Positions 1 to 11,834 of a DNA stretch of 64,000 nucleotides are shown here, piece after piece. The stretch is from Hofstenia miamia. Lineage: Eukaryota; Xenacoelomorpha; Acoela. The notes under the pieces are model-generated. The model saw only the letters and a program-made list of their open reading frames with translations, was not told the origin of the DNA and made no database searches. The translations under genes and the position numbers were made by a program. Numbering within the stretch: the first letter of the stretch is position 1; every line of letters starts with the position of its first letter. Location of the stretch: the NCBI GenBank assembly GCA_004352715.1, contig SCFE01000081.1, positions 882,282 to 946,281 of the forward strand, in the 5' to 3' direction.

Positions 1-31
<31 letters not shown>
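1..31. repeat. (TA)n microsatellite at window edge
   Basis: Pure TA dinucleotide run that opens the window and directly abuts the first copy of the 1.9-kb duplicated segment. The second copy also starts right after a short (AT)n tract at 9944-9962, so the TA tract is part of the shared left boundary. Confidence 0.95.
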
Positions 32-32
<1 letters not shown>

Positions 33-33
<1 letters not shown>

Positions 34-1949
34 TGATTGAAAAACCTTTCTACAGGAAAATTTTTCATGGCCCATTGTAGTTCAGCCAAATTTTCTAGCG
101 CATGACCATAAATAGCATCAAAATGTTGGAATTGATTAATATTACGTTGGTTGCGTCTCACTGCTCCGTGTAAGATTAAGGTTACATTTTTTTAATTTTT
201 AACTTAAAAAGTTTTACTTTCTAGTCTTTCGTAAAAGTTATGTTAAAACCTCATTAGCTTTCAAGTGATAAACAAACGTAATACATATATTCAAATGATG
301 GTTGATTGGCTTGCTTTTTTGAATTTTATAACATTAGCATTGATTGGTTAATGTACCATACTATAGTTTTTAATTACAAAATTTTACCTAATTACAAACG
401 TAAGAGTTAAAATTCATTTTTTCCATAGTAATAAAACAGTTGATTATTTAATAGTTTTTCTACATTTATGATATTGGTAAGCCTAGGTGCGTAGAAAAGG
501 GTCGAAATTTGATTTGACTCGAAAAAAAATGTCTCGACTTGCAGGGCCAAATTTGGACTGACGGTTAAGAGATGCAATCACATTTTTCAACAGAAACCCT
601 TTATTTCCAGAGTGGATGTCGGAATATCATCACTATTATATCCCAAAATTGAAAAGAAGTCTAGAATTTCTACAAACACTTAACCCAAGCCCATTATTTG
701 CTTACATGTAGATGCAAAGTCCAAACCAAGTGTAATCGGATATATTTATTCTTCTTTTCTTTCTTATTGAAAAGATAAAAATAATTTTAACATATTAGAA
801 TAAAGGTAACTTTGCTTTACGTAAGATGTGAGCAAACAAATAAAACAAATAAAGGCCTCATGAAATAATCTTCTCTATAATAAAGACATTAGACAATTTC
901 AAATGAATTGATGATTGCAGAGTCACAATTTTGATCTACATTTGTAGATAACAGTGAAGAAACTGGGATAAAGCATAATTTGTAGTTTTTTTAAAAAGAA
1001 AAAATTTTACTATGTACAGCATAGGATTATATGATGCCAAGTGAGAAAGGTTTTTCCAGATCCAGTTCCATTAGTCCAATTGAATGTGATCCCATTGTTA
1101 GTCCTATCCTATGAAGTACTCCCAAAAAGATATCTTCATGCTGCTTCTAAGTTTATTCTCACTATAGGCATTTTTTAACATGTTACATAAAGTGCTTAAT
1201 GACTAGTAAGTTGATGATAATGACTAGTAAGTTGATGATATGACTATTAAGTTGATGATAATGACTAGAAATGGTTCGTATGAGATCGCATGACAGAGTC
1301 AGGGCTATTTGCCTTAAAATGATTAAATTTTTAGAAAGCAATCCTGGGCGGTTTGGATATCACAAAGATATAAAATCAAAGCATTATGATCCAAATGTTT
1401 GGTTGAATAAAGCAAATCATAAAATTAAAAAGGCTGAAGCACTTGGAATAAAGTGTAGTTTCCAATATTTTGAATCCATTTAGTTTGCAAACATCGCCAT
1501 TGTATACGTATCACATCCCTTGAGGTTGGAAACCAAATCTGAGATGCATAAATGAAGGAAATCAGGATAAAAGTTTTGCAAAGAGTAAGTTTTATGTGGT
1601 ATGAAATATTCAAAGGAATTGATCCTTTAATAACATAATTTTTTCAACCACATGAAAAGTAATCACTCATTCGATTCAATACCTGCTCAACATAGTGCGG
1701 CCGATTTGCTAATGACCGGATTCATGGACATATCAAATTGAGGTGCAATTTTATTAGAAATTGCTGCAATAGTTTTCTGAGGGGATGTAAGTGATGTGAA
1801 TGTTGATTTTGGGAGATCAAAATCTGTCAATATTCTTCTTGGAGGTATTGTACAAGTGAGTTTGCTAGGGAAGATATTAGTTAGAATGTGTGCAAAAGAA
1901 AGGTAAACCATAGAGAGAATATCAGATTCCTAATGTCAATAGCCTCGGC
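33..1949. repeat. 1.9-kb duplicated segment, copy 1
   Basis: Nearly identical to 9961-11834. The first ~1.1 kb appears identical by eye. The last ~0.7 kb has scattered single-base differences, a 6-base indel near 1434 and a different number of 21-bp tandem units (1201-1270). The copy stops exactly where a 1000-N gap starts. Both copies contain a short plus-strand frame (1271-1483; 11161-11367, with an in-frame 6-base indel) and an identical minus-strand 74-codon frame, neither recognisable. It may be a dispersed repeat, a true duplication, or a haplotype contig misplaced by the assembler. Confidence 0.85.
1201..1270. repeat. 21-bp minisatellite (about 3 units plus a partial)
   Basis: Units of the form GACTAGTAAGTTGATGATAA start at 1201, 1222, 1242 and (partial) 1263. 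The matching position in the second copy of the segment (11132-11160) has only one full unit and the partial one, so array length differs between the two copies. Confidence 0.85.
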
Positions 1950-2949
1950 NNNNNNNNNNNNNNNNNNNNNNNNNNNNNNNNNNNNNNNNNNNNNNNNNNN
2001 NNNNNNNNNNNNNNNNNNNNNNNNNNNNNNNNNNNNNNNNNNNNNNNNNNNNNNNNNNNNNNNNNNNNNNNNNNNNNNNNNNNNNNNNNNNNNNNNNNNN
2101 NNNNNNNNNNNNNNNNNNNNNNNNNNNNNNNNNNNNNNNNNNNNNNNNNNNNNNNNNNNNNNNNNNNNNNNNNNNNNNNNNNNNNNNNNNNNNNNNNNNN
2201 NNNNNNNNNNNNNNNNNNNNNNNNNNNNNNNNNNNNNNNNNNNNNNNNNNNNNNNNNNNNNNNNNNNNNNNNNNNNNNNNNNNNNNNNNNNNNNNNNNNN
2301 NNNNNNNNNNNNNNNNNNNNNNNNNNNNNNNNNNNNNNNNNNNNNNNNNNNNNNNNNNNNNNNNNNNNNNNNNNNNNNNNNNNNNNNNNNNNNNNNNNNN
2401 NNNNNNNNNNNNNNNNNNNNNNNNNNNNNNNNNNNNNNNNNNNNNNNNNNNNNNNNNNNNNNNNNNNNNNNNNNNNNNNNNNNNNNNNNNNNNNNNNNNN
2501 NNNNNNNNNNNNNNNNNNNNNNNNNNNNNNNNNNNNNNNNNNNNNNNNNNNNNNNNNNNNNNNNNNNNNNNNNNNNNNNNNNNNNNNNNNNNNNNNNNNN
2601 NNNNNNNNNNNNNNNNNNNNNNNNNNNNNNNNNNNNNNNNNNNNNNNNNNNNNNNNNNNNNNNNNNNNNNNNNNNNNNNNNNNNNNNNNNNNNNNNNNNN
2701 NNNNNNNNNNNNNNNNNNNNNNNNNNNNNNNNNNNNNNNNNNNNNNNNNNNNNNNNNNNNNNNNNNNNNNNNNNNNNNNNNNNNNNNNNNNNNNNNNNNN
2801 NNNNNNNNNNNNNNNNNNNNNNNNNNNNNNNNNNNNNNNNNNNNNNNNNNNNNNNNNNNNNNNNNNNNNNNNNNNNNNNNNNNNNNNNNNNNNNNNNNNN
2901 NNNNNNNNNNNNNNNNNNNNNNNNNNNNNNNNNNNNNNNNNNNNNNNNN
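1950..2949. other. assembly gap (1000 N)
   Basis: Exactly 1000 unknown bases, a round number suggesting a placeholder or size estimate. Open frames running through it are meaningless. Confidence 0.99.
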
Positions 2950-3020
2950 CACAAAATGTAATTTTATTAGTTAATTTTTTCTAAAATGAGTGTGTAGAAC
3001 AGCAAAATGACAAAATTTAC

Positions 3021-3135
3021 CTCTATAGTTACCAGAGACATCCCGTTCCATCCTTACTACAACGGATTGTGGAGCCATTGGATAATTCATTATTCTGACA
3101 AAGGATCGAGATGGTTCCGTTAGCTTATGCTCCAT
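3021..3135 (-). CDS. candidate first coding exon, unknown gene (Ig-like ending?)
   Basis: Reading down from an ATG at 3135-3133 gives 38 codons plus one base, ending at a GT donor (GTAAATTT at 3020 downward). The peptide starts MEHKLTEPSR and ends RMERDVSGNYR. The ending resembles the F-strand of an immunoglobulin domain, where an SG-Y-R/K-C pattern is typical, but the Cys would have to come from the next exon, which would lie in the gap or beyond it. Base composition is richer in G+C than its surroundings and is codon-like. An in-frame TAA lies four codons upstream, so this is either a first coding exon or a decayed internal exon. Family assignment is a guess. Confidence 0.28.
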
Positions 3136-6100
3136 AATTAAAGTTTATGTTTTAGAAATCGTTTTACCAGCTGATGGAAACTAATCAATTGTGCGGATTT
3201 ACAACATTCCCACCAATTGTCACGGTCTAATTAGAGTCATTACGCCATCTTATGTCAACATTTGCAATTTTGTAATTCCGAGAAATACCGTTCTGTAAAC
3301 TTACGAAGATATGCCAGCAAACCTTCAAATGGAATCAGGTGCTAATGGGTGGAAATCTGTCCAGCTGTATTAATACCTCATGATTAATACGTTTTTATAT
3401 TTTCTTGAAAAACATTTAAATTTTAGTTATATTTGAACATTTAATTGCCCAACTTGACTTAAGCATTTGATTTCCTAATTCCTAATACAATGTGCAACCA
3501 AAGTTGTCAAAATTTCTTTAATAGATTTTCATTAGATATAAAAGTACATATATGTGCAATTTTAGCAAGGTAGGTTTTTTCGGATTTTTTTTCAATGCTT
3601 CGTGTAGTGTAATATGTTTCTTATAAAATAGTGAAGCTAGCATTTCAGATTGAGGAGCTGTGAGACAGTTTAAAATATCTCTAATACAGATCAACAAAAA
3701 GTAATTTCTAATCTTTTAAATAGAGAAAATTATTACATCGAAGTTTTCAGTGTCTAATTGTCATTGCTGGTCAATTATTATTGATAGATTAGCGGACAAC
3801 AATAAGTTGACTTTGAACATCATATCAAAGTACGGCTATGCAAATTGGAAATTTTTTTTAAAACTGACGTATCTAAGAGAATTGTAGAAGCAGTTTTCAC
3901 AGATTAAAATTAATTTAATTTATTGATCGTGGAACCCTGCTAATTGTAGTTCATCTAGATATAAAATCAGTTTTTTACCTTAAGAGATGATCTTATGCTA
4001 GAATGTGTATGTTAATGCCAATTTTTGAGTTATGCTGATTGTTAATTCTACATCTACATGCATAAATTAAAGCAGCTGTAATATAGCTCAGAAAATTTGT
4101 ATTTGTACATACGGTGTCATTATGAACAACCAGAAAACTCTGAGTGTTTCGAGTAGTTTAAATATTGTAGAACATTTCAGTTGCCTTTGAATTTTGTCTG
4201 AATTTTAACAATTAACTTGTAGAGAAATAGACTATAAGTTTAAAGAAAATAATTTTTTAATAAGCGTTTTCATGAAAAAAAAACCATCAATTTTAATATA
4301 AAAACCTTTTGAATTCACATGGACATGCTCAACGCAGTGATAATTTTTGTAACGCTTTGAAAATTTCCCTTTGACAGATAAAAAACAGTTCATTTGGCAA
4401 CACAATCTAAGCATGAGAGATATCGCTGTGTACTATTATCTGAAATATCATATGGACTACTCTTCACTTTCGATTTCGTGTTTCTTAGGATCAAGCAATC
4501 TCGGCTGTTGTAAAAAGTTTCATAATATATTCCATTAATAATTGCAATATAAATACGTTAGAATTAGCTATTTCACTTGTAGGCAGGACTCACAACTGTG
4601 TGCAGTTTGAAGGCTGACTGCATACATTGCGTATTTACCATTTTCAATGCTCCAAGAAAGTTTGGACACATTATCAAATTACATGAAAATGCTACTTGGT
4701 ATTAAAAAACAGAGATTATTTTGAACATAAGTAATTGATAAAAAACCATAACTCATATATTTACAATGATATGTGATTTTTATATTTGGAATGTATTTCC
4801 CGAGTTTTCTTTACATCATTAAGCTTTTTGGGCATTCAGTATGACAATCACTTGCATAGCTCTGGTGTAAATTTACCGCATCAAACATGGAGTATTTTCT
4901 ATTTTGATATATTCATAACTTATTGGTTGGTAGCATGCAGCCTTTCATTTCATGATTTTATTTTAAGTCATGGTTAAATTTAAAATCTGACAATTACCAG
5001 CCATATCAATGAAATCAATTGATTGATTTTTTTTAAACATGATCACATTGTACCATTTTCAAGTATCTATTACACTGGCATTAAACTGATTTAGCTGTAG
5101 TTCAGGGAGAGTATCAACTTCTGTGTTGCCATTCAGTTGACTGAATCACCCATGTGTAATGAACCTATTTCAAACCTCTCTCCCTCTCTCTCACTCTCTC
5201 TCTCTCTCTCTCTCTTCTAATACTGATTTTAAAGCCTACAAAGTTTTTGAACTTTTAAATACAGCTACTAAAATTAATGCCTGAGTTTTCATAGGAAACA
5301 TTAACCTTTGAGGAACTACAATTTCAAATAGTTACTACACTATTGAAAAAATGATAGTGTTCATTAGAACATATTTGCAAATGGAAAAAATTCAAAATGT
5401 AGTAATGCTTGGAAATGAACTAAATATAAATTTGGTGGTGGTCAGTTGGATAAAACTGAATGTATTGCACTTTTATTTATTATTTGCTTATATTAGTTTA
5501 ACTGTATACTGCTTCTGAAGACATAAAGAAACGTGAATATTTTGATGAGGTAGCATTTTAAAGCGAAACTGCTGGGATTCTTTAAACTTTTATTTGCATT
5601 TGTTGTGCTTCTCCGTACTTCAATTGTTTCAATTCCGACATTTATTAAATTAATCGAAAAGAATTCGGCCGAAATAAAAATAGCGAGTAACCTCACTATT
5701 TGCACAAGGAATTGAATTTGGGTCCCTTTACATAGCATGAATTATATTTTAGAGGCAGGCCCATATCTGTATTTTGAGCCTAAAATGTGATTCTCAAGCC
5801 CATTTTGAAGACTTTTTAATTAATGACTGACCCAACACACTCTTGAAATTGAATATAAGTCTTATATAGTTTCAAGATCATTGTATTCTACTCTGATTTG
5901 CTTTAGAACTGGTAAATTTTCTCTTTTTGGAGTCACTTGTATCCGGACAAAGAATTTTTCTATTGTATGATTCTCATAAACAGGCATGCTCAAAGATTAA
6001 TATAATACTTAATCTGATGACTTATTTACTTCTCTTCTGCTGCTTTTGGGAAGCTTCAGCGCTAAATCGGATCCCAATTGCTTAGCACTTGCAAAATGAT

Positions 6101-6245
6101 TGACTTTCTATTGAGAAATTTTCTAGTAATAAATTCAACTCTTTTTTTTGATTATATGTTTATGCTGTATCGAATGGTTTCAATTACTTAAAGTCAATCA
6201 TACACATTTTGGATAATAAAGTCTACTTACGTTGCATAGCAGTAG
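3136..6245. other. intergenic, nothing recognised except a (CT)n tract
   Basis: AT-rich sequence with frequent stops in all frames. Positions 3150-3360 are slightly richer in G+C and contain a good GTAAGT donor on the minus strand near 3305, but no frame there could be followed. The CT microsatellite at 5175-5216 is listed separately. Confidence 0.6.
5175..5216. repeat. (CT)n microsatellite
   Basis: Nearly uninterrupted CT dinucleotide tract with a few C or A interruptions at its left end. Confidence 0.95.
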
Positions 6246-6468
6246 CAGGGGCGTACGCAGGATTTTCTGACAGAGAGACATCTTAATCATGACCAAAGGT
6301 GGGCTACATCCCGCGATAAATTTTTCAAATATTGAGAATGCATTTCACGATCTCAGATTTTAAATTTTTCTATTTTTTACCGAAAATTTTTTGATATTAC
6401 CAATTAAAGTCAAATTTGAAAACCTGACGTGTTGACATTCCACCATGTCCTCCTTGCGTACGCCACTG
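6246..6468. mobile_element. hAT-like MITE with perfect 8-bp target duplication
   Basis: The element begins CAGGGGCGTACGCAGGA and ends with the reverse complement of CAGTGGCGTACGCAAGGA, giving terminal inverted repeats of about 17 bp. It is flanked on both sides by the same octamer AGCAGTAG (6238-6245 and 6469-6476). An 8-bp duplication plus CAG...CTG termini is diagnostic of the hAT superfamily. At 223 bp with no frame it is non-autonomous. Confidence 0.88.
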
Positions 6469-6476
6469 AGCAGTAG

Positions 6477-7523
6477 CACATGATCATTTTTCTAGGAGTA
6501 TTATAATACTAGTTTCTAAGAATAAGGCATAGGCTACCTCACAAAATATAAATCTCATAATCAATACCACTTTATATTAGTGAAGAAAATTTCAAATAAT
6601 GGGTTTATTAAAAAGTAAAAAATTGGAGGTTTAGAAAATTTAAACAACTCGCAATAAAAATTCATAATCTCACTTGTTGTGCTTAGCAGAAGTTAATGGA
6701 ATAAACTCACAATTTAAAAGAAAGATGCTTAAATCATTCACTTTAATTGATGAACCCTTGACAGCTGCCAAAACTCTTAAGTAGAAACACTTTTCTAGAT
6801 GCCGTATCCGAATCATTAAATTCTACATTGACAATTAAATTTAGCAGAAGCACTTCGAATCGATTCAAATTTAACTAGTCGTGGAAAAGTATTGACACAG
6901 TAGTTTAGTACTTGTCGACAACTTTCTTTGTAGTCAGTATTAATTATTGCTTACTTACTTTAGCATTTCTGATAAAATTTTGCCGCTGCATACATTGCAG
7001 TTTACATGAAATCTAAAATCTTTCATCATTAGAAGAAATTATGTTATGGTGAACACTGGAAAAACCTTTAAAAATTTTAGAACAATTATTACAATAATTA
7101 ATTAAGTTGAAGACTGAAAACATAGACTTTCCTTGTAGCTTGCCAAGCAATTAGTTATAATGCTCAAAATAAATGACATCGTTGAATATATAATATTGTG
7201 TAAATTTAAAGTGTAGTAAATAACAACAAGGTTTTCACACTTCAATGCTAGAACGAAATTGATATATTCAACTATGAATTCGTGCAGAAAATAATGAACA
7301 AAGCTATTAGACAGGTTTGCTGTACTCGAAGGATCAAACTTTAAACGGGTAGACATAGTCCACTTTGACCTAACATAGGATGAAATTATAAGTAGGCTGG
7401 GTTACGGCTCAAACGACAATTGGGTAGCTGGCTGATTCCCTATTCCGTGAAAAAATGTTACCAAAAACATGATTAGTGTGTATTCAACTAGCTTAAATAT
7501 AACATTTAGCAAACAAATCCTGA

Positions 7524-7562
<39 letters not shown>

Positions 7563-9490
7563 ATTTTTAGTTCATTTTAGTTCAAATTATTTGCACTTTC
7601 TACATCTTAGCAAAATGCGTTCTTGCCTAATGCTAACGTTTAAATTTTAATGTCTGTTTGCTAGAGATGCAGATATAATTTCATAACCATTATCATATTA
7701 CAAAGTAAACTATTGTTCTTTGAGAAATGCAATAATTTAATTGAAGCGGATTTTGATAAAATTATTTCAAAATGCTCATAACAATTGCTATTTAGCAATA
7801 ACTATAAGTCTAACTTGAGAAATTAGAATAATTTAGTCCATAACAGACTCCATATGTACATTTCTATTAAGCAGTGTTTGCAATGCATGACTTAGGTTAC
7901 GTGCATATTAGAGGAAAATTAGAAAATTATGAAGAGTACACGAGAACGATCTAAATTTCAAATAGTTGCAAGGCATTTAGAATCTTAGCTCGTGAGTTAG
8001 TGACTTTAAACGCATTCTTAAAACCACTCTAATTATAATACATCCAATGCGGGAAAGCATAATTTGGTTTCTGCACATTGAACTTTAGGCTATTATTCTT
8101 TCCTGGTAAGGATAAGCCTGATGCATATACTTAACATAAAAAAGGTCAATGCCCATAAATAGCATCCATAATGAAACATCTTTCAGACAATTTTAAGTTC
8201 AGATATTTATAGAAGCATGTTCAATTTAAAGTACATAAAAGGTGCAAAATCTTTTTTTTTCAAAGTCTGATGCTTACCACTTGAATAAGTACTTGTGCAC
8301 AAATGTTTGATGAAGTTATCTTGTAAATCGAGATAATATTTACTGAAAGCTAGCATTACCTGTAATTTAGAAAAAATTGATTTAGCTGAAAAATCACTGA
8401 TTGGTGAAATTCATAAGAAAAACTTTAATTGTATTAATATTGCAATTTAAGCTATCGTTTGAGCAGTATGGAATTCTTATAATTAATTTTCCTATAAATC
8501 TATTCTGAATGACTTTGAATTCATAACTGCCAAAGGGAAGATTTGAAGTATAGAGATAACTTTTAAGAAATTTAGTATTTTCTAAATTATATTTACTTTA
8601 ATAAATCTAATTTCCTCTTGTTTCCTCACAGGATCTTGAATTATAATTCAATTTTTACTGAAAACCTGTTTGTAAATTATTATTTCAAAATTCAACACCT
8701 GCAATTCAATAAAGGTATTACTGCATTAAACAGTCAAGAAATTTTAGGTATACTTATCTAAAACTAACATAAAGGTATATTAATACAAATTGTAATTTAA
8801 AGATAATGAAGCAGATCAAGAATTAATAAATTTAAGATCATCCTAATTCATTTATAAAACTACACTTTAATGTATGGCAGCAATAAGTTTTATTTATCTG
8901 CAATTAAAAAATATGTCTAGAAGTTGCACAAAAATTGTGTCGCGCTAGATAAATTTCCCTATGATTTCCAACATATCAATTGTAACAATTTTACAACAAA
9001 ATTGTTCATTTACATTCTAAATATCATTTGAGGAAATTAAAATGAAAATGTGATTACAGCTTCCAAAATTAATTTTTAAGCAAAATATTATAAAATTTTA
9101 GTAACTTTTTCTCTTAAGTTGATATTCTTATAAAATCACAAAACACATTCTACGCAATTTCTTACGCAGTAAATATAGAGTATACTACTTCAAATCTGTT
9201 CAAAACACAATTCAAGAATTTAGACAATGAAATTGCTTAGAGTTCGTTATTCATTAGAAAATATAGAGTCAGGGATTTTTGATAATCGAAATGTTCCAAA
9301 TGGACATAGAACAATTTGAATTCGATAAAATTTCACAGTTGAATTTCTTTAGAACTAAGACTTTACATTCGATGTATTGATTGTTTGATTAAAAAGTTTA
9401 TTTATGATTTCATTATCAAAAATACACTTTGATTGAAGTTCCACATGTTTATTTTTGTAGTCTCTTACGAGATCAAAATGAGTGCACTTA
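6477..9490. other. intergenic, no gene seen
   Basis: AT-rich, stop-dense on both strands. It holds a (TA)n run at 7527-7560. No splice-bounded frame with coding character was found. Confidence 0.6.
7527..7560. repeat. (TA)n microsatellite
   Basis: Uninterrupted AT/TA dinucleotide run. Confidence 0.95.
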
Positions 9491-9676
9491 TGCCCCGTCT
9501 ACACGTGACGTGAGACATGAAAGAAGCATGTCTCTGGTTTTCAAAGAGCAAGTCACGTCTGAACATCGAAAACATGAGACATTCAAGCACTCAAGTAGAG
9601 CACCTGAACAACATACTACTTACAAATGATTTTGATTTTCTCGAGTGCTTCATGTCTCGTATTACTGTGTAAACAA
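9491..9676. mobile_element. probable MITE with inverted GAGACATGAA ends
   Basis: The left end reads GTCTACACGTGACG then TGAGACATGAA. The reverse complement of the right end reads GTTTACACAGTAATACGAGA then CATGAAGCACTC, so the two ends are imperfect inverted repeats of about 30 bp. A second nested inverted repeat, GAGACATG / CATGTCTC, lies at 9512-9534. No target duplication was clear and there is no coding frame. Superfamily not determined. Confidence 0.5.
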
Positions 9677-9943
9677 CCAAAATTTGAGACTGAATTTTTT
9701 CAAAAATTTCTTGAAGTCGCTATGTTAGAGAAAAAAAATTTTGTAAACTAATATCGCGAGCTTCAAAAGCTCAATGAGAGCGTGATTTTCTTCATGTGGA
9801 CTATTTCTCTGCGAGTACTCGAAATTTCGGTTACCCGACCTGACTCTATTCGAAATGTATGTATTTACAATTTTTCAGTTGGGTCGAGTCAACTTGAGTT
9901 GTGTTAATTTGATACTGAATAGTACACTTGCCTAGTTGAAAGA

Positions 9944-9962
9944 AATATATATATATATATAT
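9944..9962. repeat. (AT)n tract at left border of duplicate copy 2
   Basis: Short AT run directly before the second copy of the 1.9-kb segment, mirroring the TA run at the start of the window. Confidence 0.9.
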
Positions 9963-11834
9963 TCTGATTGAAAAACCTTTCTACAGGAAAATTTTTCATG
10001 GCCCATTGTAGTTCAGCCAAATTTTCTAGCGCATGACCATAAATAGCATCAAAATGTTGGAATTGATTAATATTACGTTGGTTGCGTCTCACTGCTCCGT
10101 GTAAGATTAAGGTTACATTTTTTTAATTTTTAACTTAAAAAGTTTTACTTTCTAGTCTTTCGTAAAAGTTATGTTAAAACCTCATTAGCTTTCAAGTGAT
10201 AAACAAACGTAATACATATATTCAAATGATGGTTGATTGGCTTGCTTTTTTGAATTTTATAACATTAGCATTGATTGGTTAATGTACCATACTATAGTTT
10301 TTAATTACAAAATTTTACCTAATTACAAACGTAAGAGTTAAAATTCATTTTTTCCATAGTAATAAAACAGTTGATTATTTAATAGTTTTTCTACATTTAT
10401 GATATTGGTAAGCCTAGGTGCGTAGAAAAGGGTCGAAATTTGATTTGACTCGAAAAAAAATGTCTCGACTTGCAGGGCCAAATTTGGACTGACGGTTAAG
10501 AGATGCAATCACATTTTTCAACAGAAACCCTTTATTTCCAGAGTGGATGTCGGAATATCATCACTATTATATCCCAAAATTGAAAAGAAGTCTAGAATTT
10601 CTACAAACACTTAACCCAAGCCCATTATTTGCTTACATGTAGATGCAAAGTCCAAACCAAGTGTAATCGGATATATTTATTCTTCTTTTCTTTCTTATTG
10701 AAAAGATAAAAATAATTTTAACATATTAGAATAAAGGTAACTTTGCTTTACGTAAGATGTGAGCAAACAAATAAAACAAATAAAGGCCTCATGAAATAAT
10801 CTTCTCTATAATAAAGACATTAGACAATTTCAAATGAATTGATGATTGCAGAGTCACAATTTTGATCTACATTTGTAGATAACAGTGAAGAAACTGGGAT
10901 AAAGCATAATTTGTAGTTTTTTTAAAAAGAAAAAATTTTACTATGTACAGCATAGGATTATATGATGCCAAGTGAGAAAGGTTTTTCCAGATCCAGTTCC
11001 ATTAGTCCAATTGAATGTGATCCCATTGTTAGTCCTATCCTATGAAGTACTCCCAAAAAGATATCTTCATGCTGCTTCTAAGTTTATTCTCACTATAGGC
11101 ATTTTTTAACATGTTACATAAAGTGCTTAATGACTAGTAAGTTGATGATAATGACTAGAAATGGTTCGTATGAGATCGCATGACAGAGTCAGGGCTATTT
11201 GCCTTAAAATGATTAAATTTTTAGAAAGCAATCCTGGGCGGTTTGGATATCACAAAGATATAAAATCAAAGCATTATGATCCAAATGTTTGGTTGAATAA
11301 AGCAAATCATAAAATTAAAAAGGCACTTGGAATAAAATGTAGTTTCCAATATTTTGAATCCATTTAGCTTGCAAACATCGCCATTGTATACGTATCACAT
11401 CCCTTGAGGTTGGTAACCAAATCTGAGATGCATACATGAAGGAAATCAGGATAAAAGTTTTGCAAAGAGTAAGTTTTATGTGGTATGAAATATTCAAAGG
11501 AATTGATCCTTTAATAACATAATTTTTTCAACCACATGAAAAGTAATCACTCATTCGATTCAATACCTGCTCAACATAGTGCGGCCGATTTGCTAATGAC
11601 CGGATTCATGGACATATCAAATTGAGGTGCAATTTTATTAGAAATTGCTGCAATAGTTTTCTGAGGGGATGTAAGTGATGTGAATGTTGATTTTGGGAGA
11701 TCAAAATCTGTCAATATTCTTCTTGGAGGTATTGTACAAGTGAGTTTGCTAGGGAAGATATTAGTTAGAATGTGTGCAAAAGAAAGGTAAACCATAGAGA
11801 GAATATCAGATTCTTAATGTCAATAGCCTCGGCT
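9961..11834. repeat. 1.9-kb duplicated segment, copy 2
   Basis: Second copy of 33-1949, continuing beyond 11834 into sequence that copy 1 does not show because of its N gap. Near the left end the minus strand encodes an open stretch (10092 to about 9961) reading through NQFQHFDAIYGHALENLAEL, which looks protein-like but is cut off by the AT tract. I do not recognise it. It could be an exon end or the edge of an unknown transposon. Confidence 0.85.

Noticed and set aside
1271-1483. 70-codon plus frame, repeated at 11161-11367
   Set aside because: Conserved between the copies only because the whole segment is nearly identical. No homology or gene structure was recognised, so it is described under the duplication and not called as a gene.
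1881-2961. Long frames of more than 300 codons on both strands
   Set aside because: They consist almost entirely of N. The real sequence at their ends gives only a few residues.
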